This document shows positions 34,176 to 43,494 of a stretch of 64,000 bases of DNA, one piece after another (positions within the stretch are counted from its first letter, which is position 1; every line of letters begins with the position of its first letter). This stretch comes from an uncultured Treponema sp. (lineage in GTDB: Bacteria > Spirochaetota > Spirochaetia > Treponematales > Treponemataceae): the NCBI RefSeq assembly GCF_945873775.1, contig NZ_CAMCEC010000002.1, positions 124,001-188,000 on the forward strand, in the 5' to 3' direction. The notes below the pieces were generated by a model, which saw nothing but the letters and a program-made list of their open reading frames with translations, searched no databases and was not told the DNA's origin. The position numbers and the translations under genes are program-made.

Positions 34176-35465
34176 ATGATTGAAATACAGCAAGAGCAAG
34201 AACGCAAAGTAAAATGCCTTTTAGTCGGCGCGCCAGATAAAAAAAATGGAAATCCAGAGCCAAAGGAACTGCAAAATTTAGTGCAGACGCTGGACATGGA
34301 AACTGCCGGAACAATCGTACTTACGCGCATAGAGCCGACTCCCGCTTACGGAATGGGAACTGGAAAAGCGCAGGAAATTGTGGACAAGGCAAAGGAAGTT
34401 TTTGCGGACTGCATAATTTTTGACTGGGAAATAGATCCGTCCAAGCAGCGCAACTGGGAAAAACTTGCCAATATGCCGGTCTTTGACAGAAACGAAGTAA
34501 TAATAAGAATTTTTGATTCACGCGCACAGACAAAAGAAGCAAGCCTTCAAGTTGAACTTGCTAAGCTTCAGTATTCGCTTCCAAGGCTAAGCCACACTTA
34601 CGGAGACATGGCGCGTCAAAGAGGCGGCTCATTCGGAAACAAAGGCAGCGGCGAAACTCAGCTTGAACTTGACCGCCGTCAAATCGAAGACAAAATTGTC
34701 CAGATAAAAAAAGAACTTGCGCAAGTAGCAATAAACAGAAACATTCAGCGCAAGCAAAGGGAACGAACAGCAACCGCAACTTGCTCTTTGGTCGGCTACA
34801 CAAACGCCGGAAAATCGAGCCTGCTAAATGCGCTAACAGGGGCGGACGTTCTTGTAGAAAACAAACTTTTTGCAACGCTAGATCCAACCACAAGAAAATT
34901 CGCGCTTTCAGAGGCATCATCTGTTTTAATGACGGACACAGTCGGATTTATTTCAAATCTTCCGCATACTTTAATCGACGCATTCAAATCTACGCTGGAA
35001 GAAACTTCGCTTTCCGATTTTCTTTTGATTGTAGTTGACGCTTCTGATCCTGACTGCGAAAAACAATATCAGCAAGTGCAGAAAGTTTTAAAGGAAATCC
35101 ACGCTGAAAAAATTCCGCAAGCAATCATTCTGAACAAATTCGATCTTGTAAAAGAAAATTTCATCACTGTTTCCCAGCTAAACAAATCATTTCCAGACGC
35201 AATCCATGCAAGCGCAAAAACAGAACTCGGCTTTGAAGAAATAATTTCGGTGCTTACAGAAAATCTTCTTGGCAAGGAGCGGAAATTCAAAATCCCAATG
35301 GAAAGAGCAGACTTGGTTGAGCTTGCAAGAAAAAACGGAACAATCGAAAAAGAAGAATGGCTTGAAAACTTCATCGAGCTGACTGCAAGAATTCCTGGAA
35401 CACTCGATGAAAACGGAAGCGCAACAACCAGAACACTTTCTTTGCTAAAGGAATTTATTGTATGA
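34176..35465 (+). CDS. hflX: ribosome-associated GTPase HflX
   Basis: HflX of 429 aa from the ATG at 34176 (MIEIQQEQ). The N-terminal HflX domain has the glycine-rich PAYGMGTGKAQEIV, then a coiled region, then the G domain: G1 GYTNAGKSS, G3 DTVGFISNLP, G4 NKFDLV. HflX splits stalled 70S ribosomes under stress. Its stop overlaps the FliL-like start by 4 bp. Confidence 0.95.
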   Translation: MIEIQQEQERKVKCLLVGAPDKKNGNPEPKELQNLVQTLDMETAGTIVLTRIEPTPAYGMGTGKAQEIVDKAKEVFADCIIFDWEIDPSKQRNWEKLANMPVFDRNEVIIRIFDSRAQTKEASLQVELAKLQYSLPRLSHTYGDMARQRGGSFGNKGSGETQLELDRRQIEDKIVQIKKELAQVAINRNIQRKQRERTATATCSLVGYTNAGKSSLLNALTGADVLVENKLFATLDPTTRKFALSEASSVLMTDTVGFISNLPHTLIDAFKSTLEETSLSDFLLIVVDASDPDCEKQYQQVQKVLKEIHAEKIPQAIILNKFDLVKENFITVSQLNKSFPDAIHASAKTELGFEEIISVLTENLLGKERKFKIPMERADLVELARKNGTIEKEEWLENFIELTARIPGTLDENGSATTRTLSLLKEFIV

Positions 35466-35959
35466 ATCTGAATAAACTAAACAAAATTCTTCTTGCACTG
35501 GCAGCCGCAATTGTTCTTACAATAATAATTGTTACAATCGCCTTTTATATATTCACAAAAGAAAATCCTGCAAGCGCATACAGAAAATCAGATCCAAGCC
35601 CAAAGAAAATCACAAACATGAATGCAGGAAAAGAAAAAAGCATGGACGCATTCACGGACATCGGGCAGCTGCGCATTTTCACAAAACAAAACTCAGAAAA
35701 AGACGAGCAAGCTGTAATCGTAGTCTCCCCGTGGTTTGCGTATCCTGCGGAAGACAAGGCTTTATTTGAAGAACTTTCGCTAAAGGAACGGCAGATAAAA
35801 TCGATTTTCACAAATTATTTTTCAGCTCTCACATTCAGCCAAATCCGGGCAAAAGGAGAAAATTTAATAAAAGAGGAATTGCTTCAAAAAATAAACGAAA
35901 ATCTTGTAATGGGGCAAATCCGCGCAGTTTATTTCAACGATTACATCTTTATAGAGTAA
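35462..35959 (+). CDS. FliL-like flagellar basal-body protein
   Basis: Protein of 165 aa with one N-terminal transmembrane helix (about residues 9-33) and a periplasmic domain ending in VMGQIRAVYFNDYIFIE, the pattern of the FliL C-terminus. FliL surrounds and supports the stator of the flagellar motor. It is coupled to hflX, not to a flagellar operon, so it may be a second FliL copy. Identification rests on layout and the C-terminal pattern. Confidence 0.65.
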   Translation: MNLNKLNKILLALAAAIVLTIIIVTIAFYIFTKENPASAYRKSDPSPKKITNMNAGKEKSMDAFTDIGQLRIFTKQNSEKDEQAVIVVSPWFAYPAEDKALFEELSLKERQIKSIFTNYFSALTFSQIRAKGENLIKEELLQKINENLVMGQIRAVYFNDYIFIE

Positions 35960-35995
35960 AAAATATTCTCTTTACAGAAAATTTGCGGACAAATT

Positions 35996-36454
35996 TTATC
36001 CTTGCTTGTCCATTTCCATGTTGCAAAGCTCATCGCAAATTTCGTTGTACTTTACGCCCGCATGGCCCTTGACCCATTTCCATTCGATGTCAAGGAGATT
36101 GTAAACTGAATCAAGCTGAATCCACAAATCTTTGTTAAGAACAGGTTTCTTTGCGGAAGTTTTCCAGCCGTTTTTTTTCCAATTTTGAATCCAAGAAGTT
36201 ATTCCATTTTTTACATACTGGCTGTCTGAATAAACTGCAATATGCTGATTTTTCCAAAGCTCATTTTTAGCAATTGAATTCAGCGCGCTTATTGCCGCCA
36301 TCAGCTCCATGCGGTTGTTAGTAGTCAATTTTTCTCCGCCGGAAAATTTATATTCTTTTTCGCCGTCAATGATAACGCAGCCCCAGCCGCCACAGCCAGG
36401 ATTTCCGCGGCAACCGCCATCAGTATAAACAATAATGCCCGAATTATTTTCCAT
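35996..36454 (-). CDS. rnhA: ribonuclease HI
   Basis: RNase HI of 152 aa that cuts RNA in RNA-DNA hybrids. The catalytic acids are visible in VYTDGGCRGNP (Asp), NRMELMA (Glu), VYSDSQYV (Asp) and the C-terminal ICDEL; the handle KGHAGVKYNE is present. Its upstream neighbour on the same strand is the DnaJ-domain gene. Confidence 0.95.
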   Translation of the reverse strand: MENNSGIIVYTDGGCRGNPGCGGWGCVIIDGEKEYKFSGGEKLTTNNRMELMAAISALNSIAKNELWKNQHIAVYSDSQYVKNGITSWIQNWKKNGWKTSAKKPVLNKDLWIQLDSVYNLLDIEWKWVKGHAGVKYNEICDELCNMEMDKQG

Positions 36455-36515
36455 TAAGATTTCCTTTCATTTTGTTATTCCGCAAGAATCCACTTTAAAT
36501 TTCCTGCAGCTGATT

Positions 36516-36980
36516 TTATTCCGTTGACCAGCCCGATAAAAATAAAACGCCGAGCAAAAAGCTCCACCTGCCAACTGTTGTAAATCCCAAGAAGCAGAAC
36601 AAAATTTGAATTACGCTTAGAAAAAATCCTATTACAGAAAAGCCTTTTTTGTTCTCTGAATTTTTTGAAGAATAAGTGTAAGTGTACTGATAATTTCTGT
36701 TGTTGAAAAAATCCGCAAAAGGGTCGCCTTGATAAAATCCGCCGTTCTGCTGAAAATTTTCAGAAAAGCCGTTCATGTTGTACTGGTCATACTGGCGGCG
36801 TTTTATTTCATCTCCTAAAACAGAATAAGCTTCGTTTATCTTTTTAAAATTTTCTTCCGCGGATTTATCGCCCGGATTTCTGTCTGGATGAAATTTAAAT
36901 GCTAAATTTCTATAGGATTTTTTGATTTCTTCCGCAGAGGCATTTTTTTCAACATTCAAAACTTTATACAAATCTTCCAT
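36516..36980 (-). CDS. DnaJ-domain membrane protein
   Basis: Protein of 154 aa from the ATG at 36980. The N-terminal J domain (about residues 1-65) holds HPD in [10 protein letters not shown] and would stimulate a DnaK ATPase. A Tyr/Asn/Gly-rich linker follows, then a C-terminal hydrophobic segment that anchors it. The frame ends early in GWSTE; reading the -1 frame from the T-rich stretch near 36535-36552 continues to a stop at 36475 with a sensible ending ([17 protein letters not shown]), so the last part may be frameshifted. Confidence 0.85.
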   Translation of the reverse strand: MEDLYKVLNVEKNASAEEIKKSYRNLAFKFHPDRNPGDKSAEENFKKINEAYSVLGDEIKRRQYDQYNMNGFSENFQQNGGFYQGDPFADFFNNRNYQYTYTYSSKNSENKKGFSVIGFFLSVIQILFCFLGFTTVGRWSFLLGVLFLSGWSTE

Positions 36981-37044
36981 ATCAGCAAACAACTCTTAAA
37001 ATTAAACTTACTAAAATCCAATAAATAAATCAATTGAAAAAAAA

Positions 37045-37602
37045 CTAATTTTTTATTATTACCCAAGTCGCTCCAGAACCGCCGTGATTTCTGTCTGGAT
37101 GACCAGAAGCTCCAAGCCGCTTGTCCTGCTCAATAAAAAGTCGCACAACCTGTCCAAGAACTGGATCTGTGCCGTGGCTGTGATTTCCTTTTCCGTGGAT
37201 GATAAGAATTTTCTTGAGCTTTTTGATGTAGCAACTGTCAACAAAAATTTTAAGTTTGTCCCAGGCTTCTTCTCTTGTAAGCTGATGCAAATCTATTGTA
37301 GCTTCTGGAGCAAGCGTCTTTAGATAATTTATATCATTCAGTTTTTCCTGACGCGCATTTTCTTCAAACGCCTTGTCTTTGTCTACCGTGCCATATCGTC
37401 TAAGCCAAAGCTCCATAGGATTTATGCGCTTCTTGCTATCCTGCTCCATAATCTGCTCATAAGAATAACCTTGGCGTGCAGCTTCTTTTTCTTCTTTTGT
37501 AGGCGCATTTGCTTTTTTGCGGCAGACTTGCGGTCCTTTATTTTTTTGAACAGGCTTCTTCTGAATAGAATCCCACTGCGACAAAATATCACCAAAATCC
37601 AT
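37045..37602 (-). CDS. Smr-domain protein
   Basis: Protein of 185 aa. The C-terminal Smr domain (about residues 98-185) has the entry DLHQLTREEAW, the IIHGKG loop and the terminal GGSGATWVI. Smr domains are nucleases: in MutS2 relatives they act on DNA or on mRNA in collided ribosomes. The N-terminal 95 residues are charged and helical. It lies 14 bp after the BatD-like gene. Confidence 0.88.
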   Translation of the reverse strand: MDFGDILSQWDSIQKKPVQKNKGPQVCRKKANAPTKEEKEAARQGYSYEQIMEQDSKKRINPMELWLRRYGTVDKDKAFEENARQEKLNDINYLKTLAPEATIDLHQLTREEAWDKLKIFVDSCYIKKLKKILIIHGKGNHSHGTDPVLGQVVRLFIEQDKRLGASGHPDRNHGGSGATWVIIKN

Positions 37603-37616
37603 TTTTAAATTCCTTG

Positions 37617-38999
37617 CTATTTTATTAGATAAACATTTTCCGCAGAAACCCAGCCGTAAGTATCATTGTGCCTTATGTACATCCAGCCGCCCGCAGTTCT
37701 TATTATAGAAACAACACTTCCAGCCTGAATGGTTACACCAGTTGGAGCTGTTTTTTCTGGAATTGGACTCATTGTTCCGCCTGCATAAATTCCGCGAGAA
37801 CTGAACAAATGGTATCCGTAAATCGACAAGAAAACCGCAAATGTTACAAATATAGAAACAAAAATTGCGCACGTTTTTTTCCGCTTGAAAATAAAAAGCA
37901 CAACTGAAACAGCCTGCAAAATAAAAACAGCAAAAAACATTATGGCAAAGAAAACAACGCTCGGTTCAACTCCAGACGGAGAAAGTCCAACAGAAAGCTC
38001 AATTTGCCTTCGTTCTTTAAATGCTGAATTAAAAAATGGAATTGAATGCCGTTCTTTTTTATGAAGTTCAATCAAATTTAAAATGTCGTAATTTTTGGCT
38101 TCCGGTTTGGAAACATTTTTATCATAATTTGAAGGTTCTATAAAAGCATAGGCAAAAGGACTTTCCTGCTTTTGCTCGCTGACTGCTGATTTTTTTTCAT
38201 GAACTTTAAAAGCAATGGGCGGACATTTTACATCGCTGATTGTTCCATTATACGAAACTGCCGTAACAAAAATTTCAGGAAGAGTCCAGTTTCCAGATTT
38301 TAAAGGCTGCCAGTCAAACACAGCAACAGGCTTGAATTCCGTAGAAAATGAATCTTCATTAGAAAAATTGAATTCCCGAAGTTTTTTAAATACAGAATCT
38401 TCCGGAATATTCCAGGAAATATTTTTTACAGAATTCGCATATTTCACATTCACGGTAAAAATAATGTGCTGGCCTTCATAAGCTTCAGTAGTTTTTCCTC
38501 TTGAAGAAACATTCAGATTATTGAAAGAAACTGAAACCTGCGGATTTATAAATTTTGGATTTTCAAAAACTTCAACAGGGTTAAACGGAATTTGATAAAA
38601 GCTTCCGTTTATAACAAGATCGATTGGACTGATTTTATAAAATCCGGTTTTTAAAAATTTCATCCAGATTGTAATTCTTGTTCCTGCCGAATATTTTTCG
38701 TTCTGTCCGTTTCCGCTTTTAATCATAACAGTTTCTTTTTTTGACGAAACAAAACTTACATTATGCGGAAGAGAATTCACTGCAAGCTGAATGCTGTCTG
38801 GAGTAACGCCTTCTATTTCAACATAAAATGAGTTGTCAGTTTCTGTAAATAAAGTTTCCTGATTTTGCCTGAACCGCAAGCTCCATAAATAGTTCCATGA
38901 AACTGGCTTTGCAAAAACAAAAAATGTCTGCGCAAAAAACAAAACAAAAATTAATAATCGCGGGAAGTCCGTTCTGAATCTTTTTGCATATTTTTCCAT
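37617..38999 (-). CDS. batD: BatD-like protein with C-terminal SH3 domain
   Basis: Protein of 460 aa. Signal peptide at the N-terminus (LLIFVLFFAQTFFVFA), then BatD-type beta domains (VTPDSIQLAVNSLP, EGQHIIFTVNVKYAN), two transmembrane helices near residues 354-373 and 383-402, and a bacterial SH3 domain (GGWMYIRHNDTYGWVSAENV). It is the last gene of the moxR-bat operon and overlaps batB-C by 49 bp, with no better start inside. Bat proteins are tied to oxidative stress tolerance in Bacteroides and Leptospira, but their mechanism is unknown. Confidence 0.8.
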   Translation of the reverse strand: MEKYAKRFRTDFPRLLIFVLFFAQTFFVFAKPVSWNYLWSLRFRQNQETLFTETDNSFYVEIEGVTPDSIQLAVNSLPHNVSFVSSKKETVMIKSGNGQNEKYSAGTRITIWMKFLKTGFYKISPIDLVINGSFYQIPFNPVEVFENPKFINPQVSVSFNNLNVSSRGKTTEAYEGQHIIFTVNVKYANSVKNISWNIPEDSVFKKLREFNFSNEDSFSTEFKPVAVFDWQPLKSGNWTLPEIFVTAVSYNGTISDVKCPPIAFKVHEKKSAVSEQKQESPFAYAFIEPSNYDKNVSKPEAKNYDILNLIELHKKERHSIPFFNSAFKERRQIELSVGLSPSGVEPSVVFFAIMFFAVFILQAVSVVLFIFKRKKTCAIFVSIFVTFAVFLSIYGYHLFSSRGIYAGGTMSPIPEKTAPTGVTIQAGSVVSIIRTAGGWMYIRHNDTYGWVSAENVYLIK

Positions 39000-40567
39000 T
39001 GCTGTCTTTCATCCTCCCGAATTATAGAATAAAGCGCATTTTGAATATTCTGCTCTTCTTTATTTTCCGACAAAGGCACAAGTTCCTGCGCTGCGTCTCT
39101 TGAATGCTCTGAATTTTCCCTTAGAGAAAGCTCAAGATTAATTTTTGCATTTATGCTTGTGCTGTCTATTAAAATAGCTTTTTTGAAAAAATCAGTTGCG
39201 GCTTTATAATCTCCGTTGCGATGCGCAATTATTCCAGAGTTATAAAGAATTGCAAATTTTATTTTATCTGGAGAATTTTCATACACTTGCGAAAATCTTT
39301 TTAATGCGGCGTCAGTTTCACCTTGCATAAGGTAAGTTGAGCCAAGTCCAAAAACCGCATATTGCTCAACAAGGGAATCTCCGCGGGCTTCTGCATTTGA
39401 AGCTGTTTCCAAAAAATCTCCGACTGCATTTTGGTAGTCTTGCTTAGACCAATCAAGTTTTCCTTCAAAAATTCTCATGCCATCATAAAAGCGCGGTGAA
39501 CATCCTGTAAACAAAAAAACAAGAGAAGCTGCGGAAACTGATGAAATTAATTTTTTCTTTCCGCCTGCAATATCAAGCTCGCCAAAAATAATCGAAGCAA
39601 GGAAAAATAAAATTGCAAGCGAAATAAAAAGTCCGTAACGCTGAGTATTCTGAACTTCATAAGAAACCGACGGCAATGAACCGTTAAGGTCAAGCATTTT
39701 TAAAATGGCGGCGGCAGATCCCATTTCCGAAGCATCAATGTAAACAACAGAAGGCGCAGATCTATTTCTTTTGGATGAAACAAATTTTTCTTTTAAAGAC
39801 AAAATCATTTTTTCAATACTGCCAGACCTTAAAGCCGTTTTTACTTTTGTAATTCCATCGCCTGCAAAAATTTCGCTTTCGCGCTCAGAACCAAATCCAA
39901 TAATCACAACTGGAATTCCAGCTTTTAAACATTCAGAAAGAGAAGACTGAAGGCTGCTGTCAGTTTCCTCGCAGTCGGTAAAAAGCCAAATAAACGAAGC
40001 TACGGAAGATTGTTCTGGAAACGAAGAAAGCGCGGATTTTATTCCATTGCCAAGGCTCGTTCCCTCGGAAGTCATAAGCAAAGGCGAAAGATTTTCTATT
40101 AAACTTCTTACGCTCTGAAAATCTTCTGTAAGCGGAACTGCAATAATTCCATCTCCCTTTGCAAGAACAGCAGAAACCGCGCATCCGTTCATTCTGTCCA
40201 AAAGTTCGCTCGCATAACTTGAAACTGCCTGAAGCCTTGAAATTCCGCCGGGCGCATCTTTTGCTTCCATGCTATAAGAAATGTCAAACACAAGAGACAC
40301 GGCTTTTCCATTTTTCTGGACAGGCACAGAATCCGTTCCAAACGAAATTCCTGCAAGCGCAAGAACAACACAAATTCCGCTTAAAAATCTAAAAAAAGTT
40401 CTGCTCCAAAAGCAAACTGAAATTCTAAAAGAGCCGTTTTTAAATTCAAAAACTTTTCCGCAGATATTTTTTCTTAAGCGAAGATAACGCGCCACAACAA
40501 AAACAAGCGCAAGGACAAGAGGAATAAAAAGATAAAACATAAATGGATTTTCAACAGAAAAATTCAT
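38951..40567 (-). CDS. BatB-BatC fusion: VWA membrane protein with TPR tail
   Basis: Protein of 538 aa from the ATG at 40567, which overlaps the batA stop by 4 bp. The N-terminal half is BatB-like: two helices then a VWA domain with the MIDAS motif DISYS (near residue 95). After a further membrane helix comes a second stretch LVFLFTGCSPRFYDG that looks like a lipoprotein signal, followed by TPR repeats as in BatC. BatB and BatC are often separate genes, so this appears to be a fusion keeping the old BatC signal. Confidence 0.82.
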   Translation of the reverse strand: MNFSVENPFMFYLFIPLVLALVFVVARYLRLRKNICGKVFEFKNGSFRISVCFWSRTFFRFLSGICVVLALAGISFGTDSVPVQKNGKAVSLVFDISYSMEAKDAPGGISRLQAVSSYASELLDRMNGCAVSAVLAKGDGIIAVPLTEDFQSVRSLIENLSPLLMTSEGTSLGNGIKSALSSFPEQSSVASFIWLFTDCEETDSSLQSSLSECLKAGIPVVIIGFGSERESEIFAGDGITKVKTALRSGSIEKMILSLKEKFVSSKRNRSAPSVVYIDASEMGSAAAILKMLDLNGSLPSVSYEVQNTQRYGLFISLAILFFLASIIFGELDIAGGKKKLISSVSAASLVFLFTGCSPRFYDGMRIFEGKLDWSKQDYQNAVGDFLETASNAEARGDSLVEQYAVFGLGSTYLMQGETDAALKRFSQVYENSPDKIKFAILYNSGIIAHRNGDYKAATDFFKKAILIDSTSINAKINLELSLRENSEHSRDAAQELVPLSENKEEQNIQNALYSIIREDERQQWKNMQKDSERTSRDY

Positions 40568-41565
40568 AAAGTCTCCTGCAGAAGAAATCTGCGCACAATC
40601 CAGGCAAGACAAGCCAAAACAACAGCGGCAATCAAAAATTGTCTGTAATAAAATATATCCTGATTTTTTATGTAATAACTTTGCGCAACATTTTCAGTTT
40701 TTGAAATTGAAGAAACAGCCTGCGACAATGCGGAAAGAGATTCAATCTCAAAAAATTTTCCATTTCCCTCTGACGCAATCCGAGCAATTGAAGATGTGTC
40801 AAATTTCGATTCAAGATAGCCTGAATAAATTTTATTTGACTTTGGATCTACGTAATCAATTGGAACAACGCCCCTTGTTCCCACGCCAAGAATGTAAAGC
40901 GAAATATCTTTGTTCACGGCAAGACGAGCCGCAGTATGAGGATGAACCGCGCCTGAATTGTTTTCTCCGTCAGTGATAAGGACAATACTTTTTTTTGGCG
41001 ACTTTGATTTTTCAAGATGATAAATTGCGCAGCTAAGACCTGTTCCAATAGCAGTTCCGTCTCCAAGTTCCCCGACACTTACAGTTTTAAGCCGGTTCAA
41101 AAAGAATTTTCTGTCCATTGTGGGAGGGACTAAAACAGCGGCATTTTCAGCCATTACAACAAGCCCAAGTTCCGCGCCGCCATTCATTTCCGCCATGGAA
41201 ACAATGGAATTTTTTGCGGCTTCAAGACGGCTTTGTGAACCAATATCTTTTGCAGCCATTGAAGGACTCACATCCAAAACGAAAACAACTGACGCGCCTT
41301 TTGAAGAATAAACTTTTTGCTGAAGATGAAAAACAGGATCCGCATATGCAAAAACAAGACAATTATAAAACAAGACGCAAACCGCTCTTCCAAAAACAGA
41401 AAGAAATTTTCTTGCATTTCCTTTCCATTTAAAATTGCTTCCATTCCAATCGCTTAAATTCAAGGGCAAAGAAAGCCGTGAAAAAATTTTTATATAGCGC
41501 AAAATATAAAGCACCGGAATCAAAAGCAAAAGAAAAAATGCCGGAGGATTTTCGAATTCAAACAC
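40564..41565 (-). CDS. batA: BatA, VWA-domain membrane protein
   Basis: Protein of 333 aa: two N-terminal membrane helices, a VWA domain with a complete MIDAS (DVSPSM, then GDGTAIGTGL and TDGENNSG), and a C-terminal membrane helix that anchors it. It probably forms a complex with BatB and the MoxR ATPase at the inner membrane. Coupled to batB-C. Confidence 0.88.
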   Translation of the reverse strand: MFEFENPPAFFLLLLIPVLYILRYIKIFSRLSLPLNLSDWNGSNFKWKGNARKFLSVFGRAVCVLFYNCLVFAYADPVFHLQQKVYSSKGASVVFVLDVSPSMAAKDIGSQSRLEAAKNSIVSMAEMNGGAELGLVVMAENAAVLVPPTMDRKFFLNRLKTVSVGELGDGTAIGTGLSCAIYHLEKSKSPKKSIVLITDGENNSGAVHPHTAARLAVNKDISLYILGVGTRGVVPIDYVDPKSNKIYSGYLESKFDTSSIARIASEGNGKFFEIESLSALSQAVSSISKTENVAQSYYIKNQDIFYYRQFLIAAVVLACLAWIVRRFLLQETL

Positions 41566-41574
41566 TTTTTTCTC

Positions 41575-42606
41575 CTATTCCCCTTTTTCTAGCAAATCAA
41601 TTATCTTGCAAGTTTCCACGACCATTGACTTTTTTTCATTTTTAACAAATAAAGCCTGATGAGTTTCCGCGGGCAAAAGCTTAGAATCAATTGAACCGCT
41701 TGCAAACCGAATATAATCTGTGCGCACAAAAAAACATGAAAGAGATTCAATTGCTTCGGACACTTTTTCTCCTGCAAGACCGTTCATTATATCAAATATT
41801 TTTGCGCCGACATTTTTTCCAGGCACAGAACAAAATGAAACTGCAAATCTAAATTCCAAATACTCTCGGATTGCAAGCTGCCATTTTTCGCAAAAATCCT
41901 TGTCGTCAATTTTCTTTTTTAAAAGCGCGGAAAGTTTTTTCTTTGTCCGTTTTGCATTTCTGTAAAGCTCAAACTGCTCTCTTAAGAATTTCAGTTTTTT
42001 CAAAATATGCGGAAGCCTTATTAGGACAATGCAAGACAATGAAAAAAATCCGGCGACTAAAAAGCCTGCAATCCACAAAAAATAATTTGTGTTAGGAAGC
42101 AAAAGAGGAGCTTGCGGAGATTTTAAATTATTTACTTCAAGTTTTTCTACAAGTGAAAGAATTGTAACCGGCGCAAGCTGAATTCTAAAATCAACATTTT
42201 CCTGCGCATTCTTTTTTTGTCCGCTGCAAAATTTTTCCAAGCTGAATTCTTTAAACTTTATTGTTCCAGTTTTCCATGGAATTATCGTTATGCAAAGATT
42301 GTAATTTACGCCGTTTCTAACAAGAACCGATTTTGTAACAAGACAATCGTCCGGGTTTTCTAAAAAATCATTTGAAGAAAGATTCAGCGAAAGCACTTCA
42401 TCTTTTATCATTGATGGATCTGCAAAAGAAAAAAAATCCACAGGCGTTCTAAATGAATATTGAATCTGTCCGCTGTCTCCAATGAAGACATCGCGCGGAA
42501 CCATAACTTGCGTTCCAAAAGACGATGCGTTTTCATTTGAATTCTGCGCAGCTAAAAACTGAATAAAAAAGCACAAGCCAAAAACAAAGCAAAGATTTTT
42601 TTTCAT
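41575..42606 (-). CDS. Bat-operon membrane protein
   Basis: Protein of 343 aa with a signal peptide (cleavage after FLAAQ), a periplasmic beta domain, one transmembrane helix near residue 185 (FLWIAGFLVAGFFSLSCIVL) and a cytoplasmic helical tail. Its place between DUF58 and batA is that of the unnamed Bat membrane component found in many such operons. The exact family is not recognised. Confidence 0.7.
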   Translation of the reverse strand: MKKNLCFVFGLCFFIQFLAAQNSNENASSFGTQVMVPRDVFIGDSGQIQYSFRTPVDFFSFADPSMIKDEVLSLNLSSNDFLENPDDCLVTKSVLVRNGVNYNLCITIIPWKTGTIKFKEFSLEKFCSGQKKNAQENVDFRIQLAPVTILSLVEKLEVNNLKSPQAPLLLPNTNYFLWIAGFLVAGFFSLSCIVLIRLPHILKKLKFLREQFELYRNAKRTKKKLSALLKKKIDDKDFCEKWQLAIREYLEFRFAVSFCSVPGKNVGAKIFDIMNGLAGEKVSEAIESLSCFFVRTDYIRFASGSIDSKLLPAETHQALFVKNEKKSMVVETCKIIDLLEKGE

Positions 42607-42615
42607 GCTATTTTC

Positions 42616-43494
42616 CTAAAACGAATGTCTGTGCCTGCTGCTGAAAAATTTTATAAGTTCTGCAGCAGGATCTTGAACAGTGCTTATAAACAAAGGGATT
42701 CCTCCGTGGCGAGCGCATTCCTTAAACCAGTTTTCATTGCGCTGTTCATTTTCTTCTCTCCACCCACGGATAAATTTCTGGCTTGAAGTCGGAAGAACTG
42801 CTTCGTATCCTGTTTCTGGATCTGCAAAAAGAACAGAGCCAACAGAAGGAATATTGTCATCAGAAGAATCAACAATCTTTATTGCAATAACATCATTTTT
42901 CTGGCAAAGACGCGCAAAAGAAGCCTGCCATTCCGCAGCTCTAAAATCAGAAATAACAAAAACAAGACTTCTTTTCTTTAAAAGTTTTTCAGCTCCTCTA
43001 AGCGCGCTGTCAAGAACAGAACCAGGCTTTTGTTTTTTCCTATCAAGTTCAAAGTGGGATAGAAGCATTAGCGAATGTTTTTTTCCAGATTCTGGGGAAC
43101 AAAAAAATTCAAGCTCGCCGTCAAAAACAACCGCGCCAACAGGACTGGAATTATAAAACGAAGCAAGCGTCAAAAGAGAAGCGCACTCCATTGCTTTTTC
43201 AAGTTTTGTCTGCTGGCCTGTTCCCACGCACATGGAAAGAGAAGCATCGGCAACTATAAAGACATCAAGTTCACGCTCTTCTTCAAAAACTTTTACAAAG
43301 GGCTTTCCCATTCTTGCCGTAACATTCCAATCGATTGCGCGCACATCATCACCGCGAAGATATTCACGGACTCCGCTGAATTCAATTCCTCGTCCACGGT
43401 AAAGCGAACGAAATGAACCGCTTTTCATTTTTTCAGCAAGAGAAAGAGAAGACAAATGCAAAAGGGAAGCACGGCGGCTTATGTCGTTTTTCAT
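42616..43494 (-). CDS. DUF58-domain protein of the MoxR operon
   Basis: Protein of 292 aa with the DUF58 hallmark RGIEFSGVREYLRGDDVRAIDWNVTAR, followed by a VWA-like fold with DASLSM. DUF58 proteins are regular partners of MoxR ATPases. Its start overlaps the moxR stop by 4 bp. Confidence 0.9.
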   Translation of the reverse strand: MKNDISRRASLLHLSSLSLAEKMKSGSFRSLYRGRGIEFSGVREYLRGDDVRAIDWNVTARMGKPFVKVFEEERELDVFIVADASLSMCVGTGQQTKLEKAMECASLLTLASFYNSSPVGAVVFDGELEFFCSPESGKKHSLMLLSHFELDRKKQKPGSVLDSALRGAEKLLKKRSLVFVISDFRAAEWQASFARLCQKNDVIAIKIVDSSDDNIPSVGSVLFADPETGYEAVLPTSSQKFIRGWREENEQRNENWFKECARHGGIPLFISTVQDPAAELIKFFSSRHRHSF

